DNA of 64,000 nucleotides from CAMAXB01 sp036401075. GTDB taxonomy: Bacteria; Verrucomicrobiota; Verrucomicrobiia; Opitutales; Opitutaceae. The stretch is taken from the NCBI GenBank assembly GCA_036401075.1, contig DASWVY010000038.1, positions 74,645 through 138,644 on the forward strand, read 5' to 3'. Of this stretch, positions 1-10,898 are shown piece by piece; positions within the stretch are counted from its first letter, which is position 1; each line of letters starts with the position of its first letter. The position numbers and the translations under genes were made by a program. Under the pieces are notes generated by a model. That model was given only the letters and a program-made list of their open reading frames with translations, was not told the origin of the DNA and did not search any database.

Positions 1-1
1 C

Positions 2-349
2 GAACAACAGCTCATCGGCTGGGACCACGCCCGGATCGGAGCCCACTACCTCGACCGGCACCAACTCTCCGAGGAGCTGCGCTTCGCGGTGCTCTATCAT
101 AACGAGCCCGCCAAGGCCCCGCGCCACGCGGTCTTCGCCGCCGCCGTGCAGATCGCCGACCATCTCGTGCGCCATGCCGGCATCAGCGGCGGATTCGAGC
201 AGATCGAACCAATCGCCCCCGACACGTGGATTGAGCTCGAGGGCTGGAAGATCCTGTACGGCGCCGACAGTCCGGCCAGCACGCTCGCGCGCGCCGCGAT
301 CGCCAACTCGCTGCAGCGCCTGCCGTCGATGCTGCAGGGCCTGGTCTGA
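2..349 (+). CDS. HDOD domain protein, C-terminal part (5' end outside window)
   Basis: Open from the left edge to a TGA, so only the last 115 residues are visible. The motif GWDHARIGAHYL followed by LSEELRFAVLYHNEP matches the part of HDOD domains that reads roughly 'DHxxxGAxLLxxWxLPxxLxxAIxxHH' and carries the vestigial HD-type residues. HDOD proteins are usually non-catalytic signalling or regulatory modules. A hybrid histidine kinase starts 26 bases downstream on the same strand, and a second HDOD gene lies at 5161-6078, so a shared signalling role is plausible but not shown. The domain assignment is fairly safe; the upstream architecture is unknown. Confidence 0.75.
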   Translation, partial: EQQLIGWDHARIGAHYLDRHQLSEELRFAVLYHNEPAKAPRHAVFAAAVQIADHLVRHAGISGGFEQIEPIAPDTWIELEGWKILYGADSPASTLARAAIANSLQRLPSMLQGLV

Positions 350-375
350 TCCGGAGGTCGCGCTCCGCCCCGATC

Positions 376-2283
<1,908 letters not shown>

Positions 2284-2303
2284 AACTGCGGTGGCTCCTT
2301 AAA

Positions 2304-2379
2304 AGGTGGAGCGTGTTGCCCTCAACACGCTGGATCGGAGCGCTTTGCCGTAACGCGTTGAGGTCAACGCGTTCCACCT
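2304..2379. repeat. Family A palindromic repeat, copy 1
   Basis: Starts AGGTGGAGCGTGTTGCC and ends GTCAACGCGTTCCACCT. The outer arms pair as an inverted repeat (GGTGGA...TCCACC), and each half contains its own smaller palindrome (GCGTGTTG...CAACACGC; AACGCGTT...). Related copies lie at 5005-5092, 10781-10866, 13389-13423, 24151-24248 and 51741-51826, all between genes. It looks like a REP/BIME-type element of this genome. Confidence 0.85.
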
Positions 2380-2487
2380 CGGGCGGACCAGCAGCCAACG
2401 AATTCATTTCAGGAAGGCCGCGCGGTGCCGATTAACCCCATGGGCTAATCAGACCATCCACCACCATGGAATGCTGTCTTTCACATA

Positions 2488-3114
2488 ATGAATCAACGCG
2501 CACCAACGCGCATGTCGCTACGGCTGCGGCAGGCATCGCATTGCCTGGCGCTGCTGCTGCTTCCCGCACTCGCTCCCGGCTTCAGCCGGGCGATGCCTCG
2601 TCCCCGGGTCAATCCGGGGCCGGACGCAGCGGTCCAGCCGCGACACCTGCCACAGCCCTACCTGCGGGTCGTGGGCGCTCCTCCGCTGCGTTTCGCAGCG
2701 GACGCACCCCCGCCCGATCTGGTCACCCGCCCACCGGCGGCCGGCACCCCGCCGGGGCTCGCGGACAACCACGAAACGGAGCCTGCTCCTTCTCTGGGCA
2801 ACCTGGACAATTCAGCGCCGGAAACCGCCTCCACGACGGAAGTCGTCGATGCGATGCCCGTCCCGAGTGTCCAACCGGCCGACGTCGCACCCGCCTCGCG
2901 GATGCCGTCGACACCGGCGCCCAGCGGACCGGCTCCCATCCTGCCCGACGACACGCGTCCGTCGCTGCGACCGGAAGATTTTCTTCCGTTCTTCCAGCTC
3001 CCCGGCACGAGCGGCGTTTCGGCTGATGTCACCGTGATTGCTCCCGTTCCCCGGCAGGCACCGGCTCCCCCGGCCCAGCCGCCCAGTTCCGCCACCTATC
3101 GTCAAACGCCCTGA
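2488..3114 (+). CDS. Proline-rich secreted or envelope protein of unknown function
   Basis: 208 residues. The N-terminus has basic residues then a hydrophobic stretch (CLALLLLPALAPGF), a likely signal peptide or anchor; the rest is very rich in Pro and Ala and looks disordered, with no recognisable domain. ATG at 2488 is used; a second ATG eight codons later (2512) is possible and would leave a more conventional signal peptide. Its TGA overlaps the ATG of the TPR gene (TGATG at 3112-3116), so the two are probably translationally coupled. The function is not known; it may be an extended envelope linker acting with the TPR protein. Confidence 0.7.
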   Translation: MNQRAPTRMSLRLRQASHCLALLLLPALAPGFSRAMPRPRVNPGPDAAVQPRHLPQPYLRVVGAPPLRFAADAPPPDLVTRPPAAGTPPGLADNHETEPAPSLGNLDNSAPETASTTEVVDAMPVPSVQPADVAPASRMPSTPAPSGPAPILPDDTRPSLRPEDFLPFFQLPGTSGVSADVTVIAPVPRQAPAPPAQPPSSATYRQTP

Positions 3115-4562
3115 TGTCCCTCCGCCGCTCCTCCCTCCGCTTCGTCCGCGCCGTCGTTCTGCTCGCCAGCTTGCTGGCCGTTCACGCCCGCGCCTCGGTT
3201 GCGCAGAGTAGCGACGCTCCGGCTCACGACGTTCAACCGTCAACACCCGCTGTCCACGCGGCGGCGTCCGCCGATCATTCGGCGACGCCGCCCGCGGTCG
3301 GGACTTCCGCCCCGGAGGACCACGCCCCTGCCCACGCCGCCCCCGCGGCCGCCGGCAGCGAACCTGAAAAGCCGGCCAACCCGGCCGCCGCGGTTTCCGT
3401 GCACGACATCCCGCCTGAGCACGCCGTGCCCCTGCACCCGAAGCTCAGCCAGGAGGAAATCTCGAGTCTGCTCAAACTCGGCACCGCCCTCACCGAGCGT
3501 GAGGATTACGCCGCCGCCGAGATCGCCTTTCACCAGGTCCTCACGTCCGTCGTCCCCGGCCCCGAGGACACGAAGTCCGCCCTGCTCGGTCTCGCCCGCA
3601 TGCATCGCCGTCAGGGCATGCTGACCAAGGCCGCGGCCATTTACGAAAAGTACCTCAAGGAGTACCCGGGCGACGCACGCTCGCCGGACGCACTCCTCGA
3701 ACTCGGCCGCACAATGCGCGCCATGGGTTCGCACAAGATCGCGATCGCCCGCTTCTACAGCGTGATCAACTCGACGCTCAAGATGCCCGGCGAGGGTTTC
3801 GAGCACTATCAGTTGCTGGCCCGCACCGCCCAGTACGAGATCGCCGAGACCCACTTTCAGGCCGGCAACTTCGTCGAGGCCAACAAGTTTTTCTCCCGTC
3901 TGCGCCTGCTCGATCTCGCCGCCAGCGACCGCGCCCGCGCGCATTTCAAGGCGTCGTACTCCCTTTTCCTCGGCGGCGACCTCGAGGCCGCCGCCACGGC
4001 GCTGCGCAACTACCTGGAGCAGTGGCCCAACGACGAGAACGTTCCCGAGGCCCGCTACGTCCTCGCCATGAGCTACCGCGGCCTGAAGCGCCCGCAGCAG
4101 GCTTTCGCCGTCACCCTCGAGCTGCTCCGCGCCGAGCAGGCCAAGAACGGCAGCAACGCCCAGCTCTGGAGCTACTGGCAGCGCCGCACCGGCAATCTGC
4201 TCGCCAATGATTTCTTCGAGGCCGGCGACGCACTGAGCGCGCAGGTCATCTACGCCGCCCTCGCCGACCTGTCGCCCGAGCCGGCCTGGCGCCTGCCCGT
4301 CACCTACCAGCTCGCGCTCTGCTACGAGCGCATGGGCATGACCGGCGAGGCCAAGTCAGCCTACGAGCGCATCGTCACCCAGGCGGCCAACGCCACCACC
4401 GCCGACCTGGCCGAGCTCGGCCGCATGGCGGCCTGGCGCCGCGACCAGCTTGCCTGGCGCACGGATCTGGATCAGCAAATGTCTTCCTTCTTCAACACGC
4501 AGGCGGCATCCTCCGGCACTCCCTCCCCTGCCGCCACCTCCGTAGCCGCCTCCACGCCATGA
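3114..4562 (+). CDS. Exported TPR-repeat protein
   Basis: 482 residues. Residues 1-30 form a signal peptide (hydrophobic AVVLLASLLAVHARA). Residues 31-105 are Ala/Pro/His-rich and probably disordered. From about 110 to 455 there are tandem helical TPR-like units, for example LLKLGTALTEREDYAAAEIAFHQ, AAAIYEKYLKEYPGD, and AATALRNYLEQWPND. Such proteins act as periplasmic scaffolds, as in BamD/YbgF-like proteins, but no specific relative can be named. It overlaps the gene before (TGATG) and after (ATGA), so a three-gene operon 2488-4936 is well supported. The C-terminal 20 residues are low complexity (Ser/Thr/Ala/Pro). Confidence 0.82.
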   Translation: MSLRRSSLRFVRAVVLLASLLAVHARASVAQSSDAPAHDVQPSTPAVHAAASADHSATPPAVGTSAPEDHAPAHAAPAAAGSEPEKPANPAAAVSVHDIPPEHAVPLHPKLSQEEISSLLKLGTALTEREDYAAAEIAFHQVLTSVVPGPEDTKSALLGLARMHRRQGMLTKAAAIYEKYLKEYPGDARSPDALLELGRTMRAMGSHKIAIARFYSVINSTLKMPGEGFEHYQLLARTAQYEIAETHFQAGNFVEANKFFSRLRLLDLAASDRARAHFKASYSLFLGGDLEAAATALRNYLEQWPNDENVPEARYVLAMSYRGLKRPQQAFAVTLELLRAEQAKNGSNAQLWSYWQRRTGNLLANDFFEAGDALSAQVIYAALADLSPEPAWRLPVTYQLALCYERMGMTGEAKSAYERIVTQAANATTADLAELGRMAAWRRDQLAWRTDLDQQMSSFFNTQAASSGTPSPAATSVAASTP

Positions 4563-4936
4563 GCGCCTCGACCCTTTTTCAGCAACACCACCAGCTCTGC
4601 GACGAGATCCACGCCTGCGTCCTGGAGGAAAATCATTTCCTGCGTCAGCACCAGCGCGCGCCCGACAGCGCGTTCCTGGAAAAGAAGCGCGAACTCCTTG
4701 CCCGCCTCGACCTCGTGGTCGAGGGCCTGCGCAAGCAGCCCGCCGCCTCCGCCCGCGACGCCGACACGCGCGCCAAGCTCGAGGCCACGCGCGCGCGCAT
4801 CCTGCAGATTCTCCAGCTCGACAAGGAAAACGAGCAGCTCCTGCTCCGCTGCAGCCTGACCTCCACGCGCCCCGCCGGCTCCCCGCCCAAGGCGTCCGCG
4901 TCGATGCTGCAGAAGATCTACAGCCGCGTCTCGTAA
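4559..4936 (+). CDS. Small coiled-coil protein, FlgN-like
   Basis: 125 residues, almost entirely predicted helix with heptad-like leucines: LEEKN-type start (CVLEENHFLRQ), EKKRELLARLDLV, and a second helix ILQILQLDKENEQLLLR. This order, including the 'xxLxxENxxLL' ending, resembles FlgN-type flagellar export chaperones, which bind hook-junction proteins in the cytoplasm. No flagellar gene is nearby, so this is a structural resemblance only. The ATG overlaps the stop of the TPR gene (ATGA), which indicates coupling. A composite repeat follows at 4976-5157. Confidence 0.6.
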   Translation: MSASTLFQQHHQLCDEIHACVLEENHFLRQHQRAPDSAFLEKKRELLARLDLVVEGLRKQPAASARDADTRAKLEATRARILQILQLDKENEQLLLRCSLTSTRPAGSPPKASASMLQKIYSRVS

Positions 4937-4975
4937 CGTCGCCCTCGGGCGGGCGTTGTCTGCTGACTCGGTCCG

Positions 4976-5157
4976 ATGTAGCTGGCCTCGCTGAGGCCGG
5001 TCCTAAGGTGGAACGCGTTGCCCTCAACGCGTTGGTTCGAATCGCTCGGCCCGCATCATCAAGGCAGCGCGTTGGGGCGATACACTCCACCCAGATAGCA
5101 TTCCCATTCTGCCCGAAGTCAGCGACCCCGGACCGGCCTCAGCGAGGCCAGCTACAT
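4976..5157. repeat. Composite repeat: family A element nested inside a family B palindrome
   Basis: Outer arms are family B: GTAGCTGGCCTCGCTGAGGCC near 4978-5000 and its inverted partner GGCCTCAGCGAGGCCAGCTAC at 5134-5154. Between them is a complete family A copy (5005-5092, GGTGGAACGCGTTGCCC ... CACTCCACC). The whole element fills the gap between two convergently ending genes, so it may also work as a bidirectional transcription end. Confidence 0.85.
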
Positions 5158-5160
5158 TGA

Positions 5161-6078
5161 TCACTCCAGCGGCGCGGTCGGGAAGCGATGACGCTCGGAG
5201 TCACGCTGGCGCGGCTCGAGGAGCGAGCTCACCTCGTCGAGGCGCTGCTTCACTTCGGCCAGCATGCCGGGCAACACCTGCGGATTCAGTCCGAGGGGCA
5301 CCATCTGCGAGGCCTCCGGCAGGGCCGGACGCAGGTCGGGCGGCGCACACACCGCGGAGCGCAGCCACTTGGCGGCGAGCAGGAGGCTGGACATGCGGGC
5401 CTGGCTGGCCGACGCGCGCGGCGCGTACTGCCAGCGGATCGGCTCCGACATCGAAAGCGGAAAGCCCCAGTAGCGGAGCAGCGTGCTCCCGGTCTCGGCC
5501 TGGGTGAAACCAAACGCCGCCCGCTCGGACTCGGTCGCCTCGCGCGGGAGCCCGGCGCTGCTGAGCACGAGTCCCGGCACATTGCGCAGGACCCATTCGT
5601 CGATCGCCACCATGCCCAGGGCGTGAAGCAGGCCGATCGTGTAAGCGACGTTGCGGTCCTGATTGGTGCGGTGTGCAAGGGTTTCCGCCGCGAGCGCACA
5701 GGCCACCGACTGCTTCCAGAGTTCGTCGGCCTCGATGCCGTAAACCTCGAGCGGACGCACGAGGACCTGGGACGAAACCGCGAAGGAAACGAGTTCGTAA
5801 ATCTGGTCGTAGCCGACGCGGTTGACGGCTTCCTCCACCGTGTAGCAGCGGATGCCCTGGCTGAAATAGGTGCTGTTCGCCGTCTGGAGGACGCGCGCGG
5901 CGATGCCCGGGTCGATGCGGATGAGCGTGACGATCTCGTACAGCGACGAGTTCCCATCGGCCAGCAGGTCCTTGAGCTTGGGCAGCACCTTGGGCGCAGA
6001 GGGCAGGATCTTGAGATCCCGCACAATGTCGTCCGGCGTCAGCTTGATGCCACCTGGGGTAAGTACGTCCGAAACCAT
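5161..6078 (-). CDS. HDOD domain signalling protein
   Basis: 305 residues from the ATG at 6078 (MVSDVLTPGG). Upstream in-frame ATGs would add residues of poor character, and the chosen start has a GGGGTGA-like sequence just before it. Residues 20-230 form an HDOD domain: LKILPSAPKVLPKLKDLLAD, IRIDPGIAARVLQTANSTYF, VEEAVNRVGYDQIYELV, and ACALAAETLAHRTNQDR...GLLHALGMVAIDEW. HDOD modules regulate second-messenger and stress pathways without clear catalysis. It is transcribed away from the kinase operon and is monocistronic as seen. Confidence 0.88.
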   Translation of the reverse strand: MVSDVLTPGGIKLTPDDIVRDLKILPSAPKVLPKLKDLLADGNSSLYEIVTLIRIDPGIAARVLQTANSTYFSQGIRCYTVEEAVNRVGYDQIYELVSFAVSSQVLVRPLEVYGIEADELWKQSVACALAAETLAHRTNQDRNVAYTIGLLHALGMVAIDEWVLRNVPGLVLSSAGLPREATESERAAFGFTQAETGSTLLRYWGFPLSMSEPIRWQYAPRASASQARMSSLLLAAKWLRSAVCAPPDLRPALPEASQMVPLGLNPQVLPGMLAEVKQRLDEVSSLLEPRQRDSERHRFPTAPLE

Positions 6079-6391
6079 AGAGCTTTCACCCCGGATCATC
6101 GGCGCAAACCGGCCAGACTTTTGCAGAAAATTCACCGGATCCTCGCGAAAGCAGCCTTTCCGCGGAAGGAAGCAAACCGCCCACGGCCGGATTCCGCGGG
6201 TTTGCGTCGCTGCAGGGATGGCAGGCGGAGCCAAGCCACCTCGGCATTGGCCGAGGGCTTCATCCAAAGGGTTCCGCCCTCACGGGGACCACCTTGAATT
6301 CAACCCATTTCCATCAGGGTGTTCCGCTGCATGGCCCGTGCCGGCCAGCCAATGCGCTTGAGCCGTCGAGCGACAGGCGCAAAGATCCGGC
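6079..6391. other. Divergent intergenic region, no gene seen
   Basis: 313 bases between the HDOD gene (minus) and the sugar isomerase-like gene (plus). No convincing coding frame, RNA gene or repeat of the local families is visible. Promoters for both neighbours must lie here, but no clear -35/-10 pair stands out. Confidence 0.5.
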
Positions 6392-7363
6392 ATGAGCCTG
6401 CCGATCGCCACCCCTCGCCGTTCCTTCATCAAGTCCGTGGCCGCGCTCCTCGCGGCCAGCTCGCTCGGCTCGCACAGCCCGGGTGCGACGACACCGGCGG
6501 CGGCCCGCGTTGGCATCCAGCTGTTTTCCCTGCCCAAGCGCCTCGATGAGGACCTGCCCGGCTCGCTCGCGCTGCTGGCCGCCATGGGCTACCGCGAGGT
6601 CGAGCTCTACGGCCCCTACCCCTTCAGCGATCCGGCCGCCCATGAGCGCTGGGCCCGGGTGACGCCCTCGCTCGGCTTCAAGGGCAGCGGGTATTTCGGA
6701 CGCAGCGGGACGGAGCTGCAGGCCATGCTCCAGGACAGCGGCCTCGCCGTGCCGTCGCTCCACACCGATTTGGCCACGCTGCAGAATGCGATGCCCGCCC
6801 TCGCCGCAGCCGCCCAGTCCTTCGGGGCCAAGTACGTCACGCTGCCCTCCATCCCCGAGGCCCGGCGGCAGACCCTCGACGACTACCGGCGCACCGCCGA
6901 CGACTTCAACGCGATCGGCGCGGCCGCCAGACGGGAAGGCGTCACCTTCGCGTATCACAATCACGGTTACGGCTGGTCCGCGGTCGACGGCACCGTGCCG
7001 ATGGAAATGTTCCTCGCCCGGACGGACCCCGCACTCGTCGCGCTGGAGCTCGACGTGTTCTGGACGGCTGCGGCGGGCGTGGACCCGCTGGCCCTCCTGC
7101 GCCGCCACCGGGGCCGCTATGCCCTGCTCCACCTGAAGGACATGGCCAGGCCGGTCCGGTTCTCGGGCGACGGCGGCAGCTCGGCCCAGTGGATCGAATT
7201 GTTCCCGCACATGACGACCGCCGGCGACGGCGTGCTCCCACTGGCCGACCTGATCCGTGAGGCCCGGGCCGGCGGCACGCGCCACGTCATCGTCGAGCAG
7301 GACATGGTCGCCGCACCCGAGGTCGCGCTCAAGCGGAGCCACGACTACGTCGCAGCGCAGTGA
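6392..7363 (+). CDS. Tat-exported sugar phosphate isomerase/epimerase-like protein
   Basis: 323 residues. The N-terminus carries a twin-arginine signal (PRRSFIKSVAALLAA). The body is a xylose isomerase-like TIM barrel (AP endonuclease family 2 fold): GIQLFSLPKRL, MGYREVELYGPYPF, the metal-site region FAYHNHGYGW near 185, ALELDVFWTAAAGVDP, and LLHLKDMARP with VIVEQD at the C-terminus. Family members isomerise or epimerise sugars or inositols; periplasmic versions with Tat signals are common in Verrucomicrobiota and Bacteroidota and often have unassigned substrates. The Gfo/Idh/MocA gene at 9558 is also Tat-exported, but the two are separated and on opposite strands. Confidence 0.85.
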   Translation: MSLPIATPRRSFIKSVAALLAASSLGSHSPGATTPAAARVGIQLFSLPKRLDEDLPGSLALLAAMGYREVELYGPYPFSDPAAHERWARVTPSLGFKGSGYFGRSGTELQAMLQDSGLAVPSLHTDLATLQNAMPALAAAAQSFGAKYVTLPSIPEARRQTLDDYRRTADDFNAIGAAARREGVTFAYHNHGYGWSAVDGTVPMEMFLARTDPALVALELDVFWTAAAGVDPLALLRRHRGRYALLHLKDMARPVRFSGDGGSSAQWIELFPHMTTAGDGVLPLADLIREARAGGTRHVIVEQDMVAAPEVALKRSHDYVAAQ

Positions 7364-7480
7364 GCGCGGCCAAAGCATGATCGCTGATCATTGACCCCTT
7401 CTTGCCGCGTCCGTTCGGCGCAGGTCATCCTGACTTTGGCGGAGAACCGACGCCGGCCGCAACACCGGCCGGCGTCATGC

Positions 7481-8800
7481 TCAGACCACCGGACCCGCCA
7501 CGTCGCCGAACTCGCGCTGGGCCTGCGCGTCGTCGAACTCACCTTCCCAGCGGGCGACCACCGCGCTCGCGAGGCAGTTGCCGAGGACGTTGACCGAGGT
7601 GCGGGCCATGTCCAACAGCGCGTCGACGCCGAGAATCAGCGCCGCGCCCTCGAGGGGCAGGTTGAAGGACTGCAGCGCGGCGATCAGCACCACGAGCGAG
7701 GCGCGCGGGACTGCGGCGACGCCCTTGGACGTGATCATGAGCACGAGCATCATGGTGATCTGCTGGCCGATGCCGAAGTGAATGCCCGTCGTCGCCTCGG
7801 CGGCCTGCGCGATGAACACGCTCGCCACCGCGAGGTACAGGGTCGAGCCGTCGAGGTTGAACGTGTAGCCGGCGGGCAGGACAAAGCTGACGATGCCCTT
7901 GGAGACACCGAGGCGCTCCATGTTGTCGAACGCCTTGGGCAAGGCCGCCTCGCTGTTTGCCGTCGCAAAGGCCAGCATGAACGGCTCCTTCACCGCGCGC
8001 GCAAACGGCTTGAGCGGGATCTTCGCGATCCAGATCACCGCGCCGAGCACGAGGACCACAAAGACCACCAGCGCGAGGTAAAGGGTGCCCACGAGCTTGC
8101 CGAGATCGAGCAGCACCGAGATGCCTTGCGCACTGACCGTGGCCGCGATCGCGGCCCCGACACCGACGGGGGCAAAGAGCATGACGATCCCCGCGAACTT
8201 GAACATGACCTGAGCCAGCGAATCGACGAACTTGAGCACCGGCTTGCCCGCGTCGCCCGCCGCGAGAATCGAGAGGGCAAAGATGACCGCGAAGGCCACG
8301 ATCTGCAGCACGTCGTTGCGCGCCATCGCGTCGAACAGGCTGGTCGGGAACGTGTGGAGCACGATTTCGGTCATGCTCAGCGGCTTGCTCTGCGCGACCG
8401 TGCTCAGGGCCGAGGTGCCGCCCGCGAGGATCACGTCGCGGCCGGGCCCGAGGAGATTGACCATCACCAAGCCGACCACGAGGGCCAGGGTCGTCACGAT
8501 CTCGAAGTAGAGCAGCGCCTTCGCGCCGACGCGGCCGACCTTCTTCATGTCGCCGCTGCCGGCAATACCCTGCACGATGCAGGCGAAGACCAGGGGCGCG
8601 AGCATGGCCTTGATGAGGTGGAGAAAGACATCGCGGCCCAGCTTGAGCCACTCCGTCCAGACCGCCTTGGCGGATGGGCTGAGTTGACCGACGATCCAGC
8701 CAAGGATGCAACCGAGCACGAGGCCGATCATCACTTGCTGGGCGAGACTGAATTTATACCAAGCCGGACGCGGGGCCGGATCATTCGACACAGGAGTCAT
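7481..8800 (-). CDS. Dicarboxylate/amino acid:cation symporter (DAACS family)
   Basis: 439 residues from the ATG at 8800 (MTPVSNDPAP); an in-frame extension to 8884 is hydrophilic and unlikely. The protein has about eight membrane segments plus the two re-entrant loops of the family. Hallmarks are the serine-rich first hairpin region ANSEAALPKAFDNMER, the PAGYTFNLDGSTLY motif, and the second hairpin SKGVAAVPRASLVVL. The family (GltP, DctA) imports C4-dicarboxylates, glutamate or aspartate with H+ or Na+. Substrate cannot be settled from sequence. It is a single-gene unit. Confidence 0.92.
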   Translation of the reverse strand: MTPVSNDPAPRPAWYKFSLAQQVMIGLVLGCILGWIVGQLSPSAKAVWTEWLKLGRDVFLHLIKAMLAPLVFACIVQGIAGSGDMKKVGRVGAKALLYFEIVTTLALVVGLVMVNLLGPGRDVILAGGTSALSTVAQSKPLSMTEIVLHTFPTSLFDAMARNDVLQIVAFAVIFALSILAAGDAGKPVLKFVDSLAQVMFKFAGIVMLFAPVGVGAAIAATVSAQGISVLLDLGKLVGTLYLALVVFVVLVLGAVIWIAKIPLKPFARAVKEPFMLAFATANSEAALPKAFDNMERLGVSKGIVSFVLPAGYTFNLDGSTLYLAVASVFIAQAAEATTGIHFGIGQQITMMLVLMITSKGVAAVPRASLVVLIAALQSFNLPLEGAALILGVDALLDMARTSVNVLGNCLASAVVARWEGEFDDAQAQREFGDVAGPVV

Positions 8801-9036
8801 AAAAATGGGAAAATGAGGAGAATGGGGCGGAAGCTTGCCGTGGGACGGTGGGCTCGTCTCTGCGGACGGCACCGTCGTGATCACGGATCACTCCCGGCGG
8901 AAAAGGGGCGAAGCCAGGAAACGAACGCCATGGGCCAGGCCCACGCGGAAAGGGATGACGGCCGCGATCAACGAAGACGCGCGCGCCCACCCCAACACCC
9001 GCCGCGGAAGCCCACGGCGGCATGCAGATTATCCGG

Positions 9037-9459
9037 TCAGACTACAGGCGGAGGTCGGCTGTAGAGCGGATAAAACCAAAAGGTGCTGGAGCCGCTGCGC
9101 CCGGCATCGACCAGCGTTACGCACTCCCGGCGCGGCGGCAGGTTGACGGCCAGCTCAACGCTGACCGGAAGGGCAAACAGGGCCTCAATGCACGGCACCG
9201 GCTGCTCGCCACCGACAACCACATGGAATCCAGCCTGCTCCGCCGCCAAGGGCAGCGCGTAGTCACGCGGCTGCTGCGGCCAGCTCTCTCCCCGGGCGGA
9301 GACCGCCAGGAGGAAACTCGCGAGAAGCAACAGCGTCGTACCGATCTGACGCAGCTGCCAAAGCCAGCTGAAGCACGGGTGAATCAGAAGCGTGAGGGAT
9401 ACGCCTCCGCCCCCCGCCCTGTCAACGATCACACCCCGTCCTCCACCCTTCCGCCGCAA
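9037..9459 (-). CDS. Possible small secreted protein, unknown function
   Basis: Up to 140 residues, with an ATG at 9459 and a GTG alternative nine codons in. A hydrophobic stretch (IGTTLLLLASFLLAVSARG, about residues 39-57) could be a signal peptide or anchor, followed by about 80 residues with a plausible folded composition (FHVVVGGEQP, LPVSVELAVNLPPRREC, SSTFWFYPLY). No family is recognised. It could be a chance frame in GC-rich DNA, though the signal-peptide pattern and position in an otherwise empty gap favour a real gene. Confidence 0.4.
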   Translation of the reverse strand: MRRKGGGRGVIVDRAGGGGVSLTLLIHPCFSWLWQLRQIGTTLLLLASFLLAVSARGESWPQQPRDYALPLAAEQAGFHVVVGGEQPVPCIEALFALPVSVELAVNLPPRRECVTLVDAGRSGSSTFWFYPLYSRPPPVV

Positions 9460-9557
9460 GTATGATCGGCCCGCAAAGCACTATTAGCAGGCAGCGCGCA
9501 AGCCGCCGGCAACAACCCTGCCTCACAGCGCTCACGTCCGGCCCCGGAGCCGTTTCG

Positions 9558-10682
9558 TCATGCCTTGACCAACTCGCGTCGCCCACTCTTCGCCGCGGCA
9601 TAGATCGCCTCGACAATCCGCAGGTCGCGGCGCCCTAGCTCGGCCGGGGTCGGCAGCGGGGTGCCCTCGATCAGGCTGCGCGCCACCATGTCCAGATGCT
9701 TGGCCTGCTGCCGCAGCGGCGGGTACATCATCAGCCCCTTGCTCGTCGCGCCGCGCAGATTCCGGTAGCTGAATGCCGGCGCCAGCTCGAACCAGCCGCG
9801 TTCCGCGTCGGCGCGAAAATGACCGCTGTTGCGTTCGTAGCTGGTGCTTCCCTCGCAGACCGCCCCATTGGCGAACTCGAGCGTGTAATTGAGCGTCTCC
9901 TCCACGTCGGTGAAGAACTCCGGCCGCACCTTGGGCTCCTCCTTGGCCGTCACAGCGACCGGCGTCGCCCCGGCCGCCATGCAGGCGGCGTGGACCGAGT
10001 AGATGCCCATGTCCATGAGCGGACCGCCGCCCGCCAGCGCCGCGATCGCGCGCCAAGGCTTCACGCCGTCGCGTGGGTTGAGTTTAAAGCCGTTGGACGT
10101 GACGATCTTCTTGAACGGGCCGAAGTCATTCTCGCGCTGCAAGCGCATCAGCTCCTGGTGATGTGGGTCGGCGTGCAGCCGGTAACCAATCGCCAGCGTG
10201 CGCTTCGCCGCCGTGCTGGCGGCGATCATCTGGTCGCACTCGGCGACCGACATGCCCATGGGTTTTTCGCAGATGACGTGCTTGCCCGCCTTGAGCGCGC
10301 GGATCGTGTGCTCGGCGTGGAGCGCGACCGGGGTCACCACGTAAACGACATCGATATCGGGATTATCCGCGAGGCGATCCATCGTCGCGTAATCGTAGAT
10401 GCTGCGTGTCGAGAAGCCGAAATCCTGCGCCCACTTCTCGCCCTTGGCCCGCGTGCCCGTGACCACGCCCGCCAGACGCACAAACTCCGTTTCGCGCAGG
10501 GCCGGGCCGAGCTCGCCAGTCGAGTAGTTGCCCAGCCCAACGAGTGCGAGCCCGAGCTTGCGACCGGGCGCCGCGGTCGCACCGCGCAGCCCGAGTCGCG
10601 GGAAGGCGAGCGCGGCCGCGCCGAGCGACAGCTGTCCGAGAAAGGTGCGACGCGGGACCAGACCAAACCGAGGGGACTTCAT
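9558..10682 (-). CDS. Tat-exported Gfo/Idh/MocA family oxidoreductase
   Basis: 374 residues from the ATG at 10682 (MKSPRFGLVPRRTFLGQ). A twin-arginine signal (PRRTFLGQLSLGAAALAF) precedes the Rossmann domain: LGLALVGLGNYSTGELGPAL, then IDVVYVVTPVALHAEHTIRAL and the conserved catalytic-site motif HVICEKPMGM. The C-terminal alpha/beta domain contains GGGPLMDMGIYSVHAACM. The family oxidises or rearranges sugars with NAD(P). Export with bound cofactor via Tat is known for glucose-fructose oxidoreductase-type members. No neighbour fixes the substrate. Confidence 0.9.
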   Translation of the reverse strand: MKSPRFGLVPRRTFLGQLSLGAAALAFPRLGLRGATAAPGRKLGLALVGLGNYSTGELGPALRETEFVRLAGVVTGTRAKGEKWAQDFGFSTRSIYDYATMDRLADNPDIDVVYVVTPVALHAEHTIRALKAGKHVICEKPMGMSVAECDQMIAASTAAKRTLAIGYRLHADPHHQELMRLQRENDFGPFKKIVTSNGFKLNPRDGVKPWRAIAALAGGGPLMDMGIYSVHAACMAAGATPVAVTAKEEPKVRPEFFTDVEETLNYTLEFANGAVCEGSTSYERNSGHFRADAERGWFELAPAFSYRNLRGATSKGLMMYPPLRQQAKHLDMVARSLIEGTPLPTPAELGRRDLRIVEAIYAAAKSGRRELVKA

Positions 10683-10780
10683 GGGGCAAGGGGGGTTCCC
10701 TCCACCGTGCGAAGGCCCGCGCGAGAGGCAAGCCAACCGGGTGGTTCAATTCAACCGACGCAAAGTCCCCACCGCCCGAA

Positions 10781-10866
10781 AGGTGGAACGGCTTGTCCCC
10801 AAGCCGTTGGCTCGAATCGCGTGAGCCGCGAGCAAGCCAGCGCGTTGAGGGCAACACGCTCCACCT
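10781..10866. repeat. Family A palindromic repeat, copy 3
   Basis: AGGTGGAACGGCTTGTCCCC at the left end and GAGGGCAACACGCTCCACCT at the right end form the same outer inverted repeat as the copy at 2304. It lies between the oxidoreductase start and the katG stop, both on the minus strand, so it could end or attenuate katG transcription. Confidence 0.85.
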
Positions 10867-10898
10867 TGAATTAAGTCGGCGCGGCGTCCCGCTTCCGC

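Noticed and set aside
2304..5157. Regularly spaced palindromes as a possible CRISPR array
   Set aside because: Copies are dispersed over tens of kilobases, differ in sequence and have no spacers or cas genes.
7391..9064. A 557-codon plus-strand frame rich in Arg, Asp, Glu and His
   Set aside because: It is antisense to the dicarboxylate symporter gene and has shadow-frame composition.
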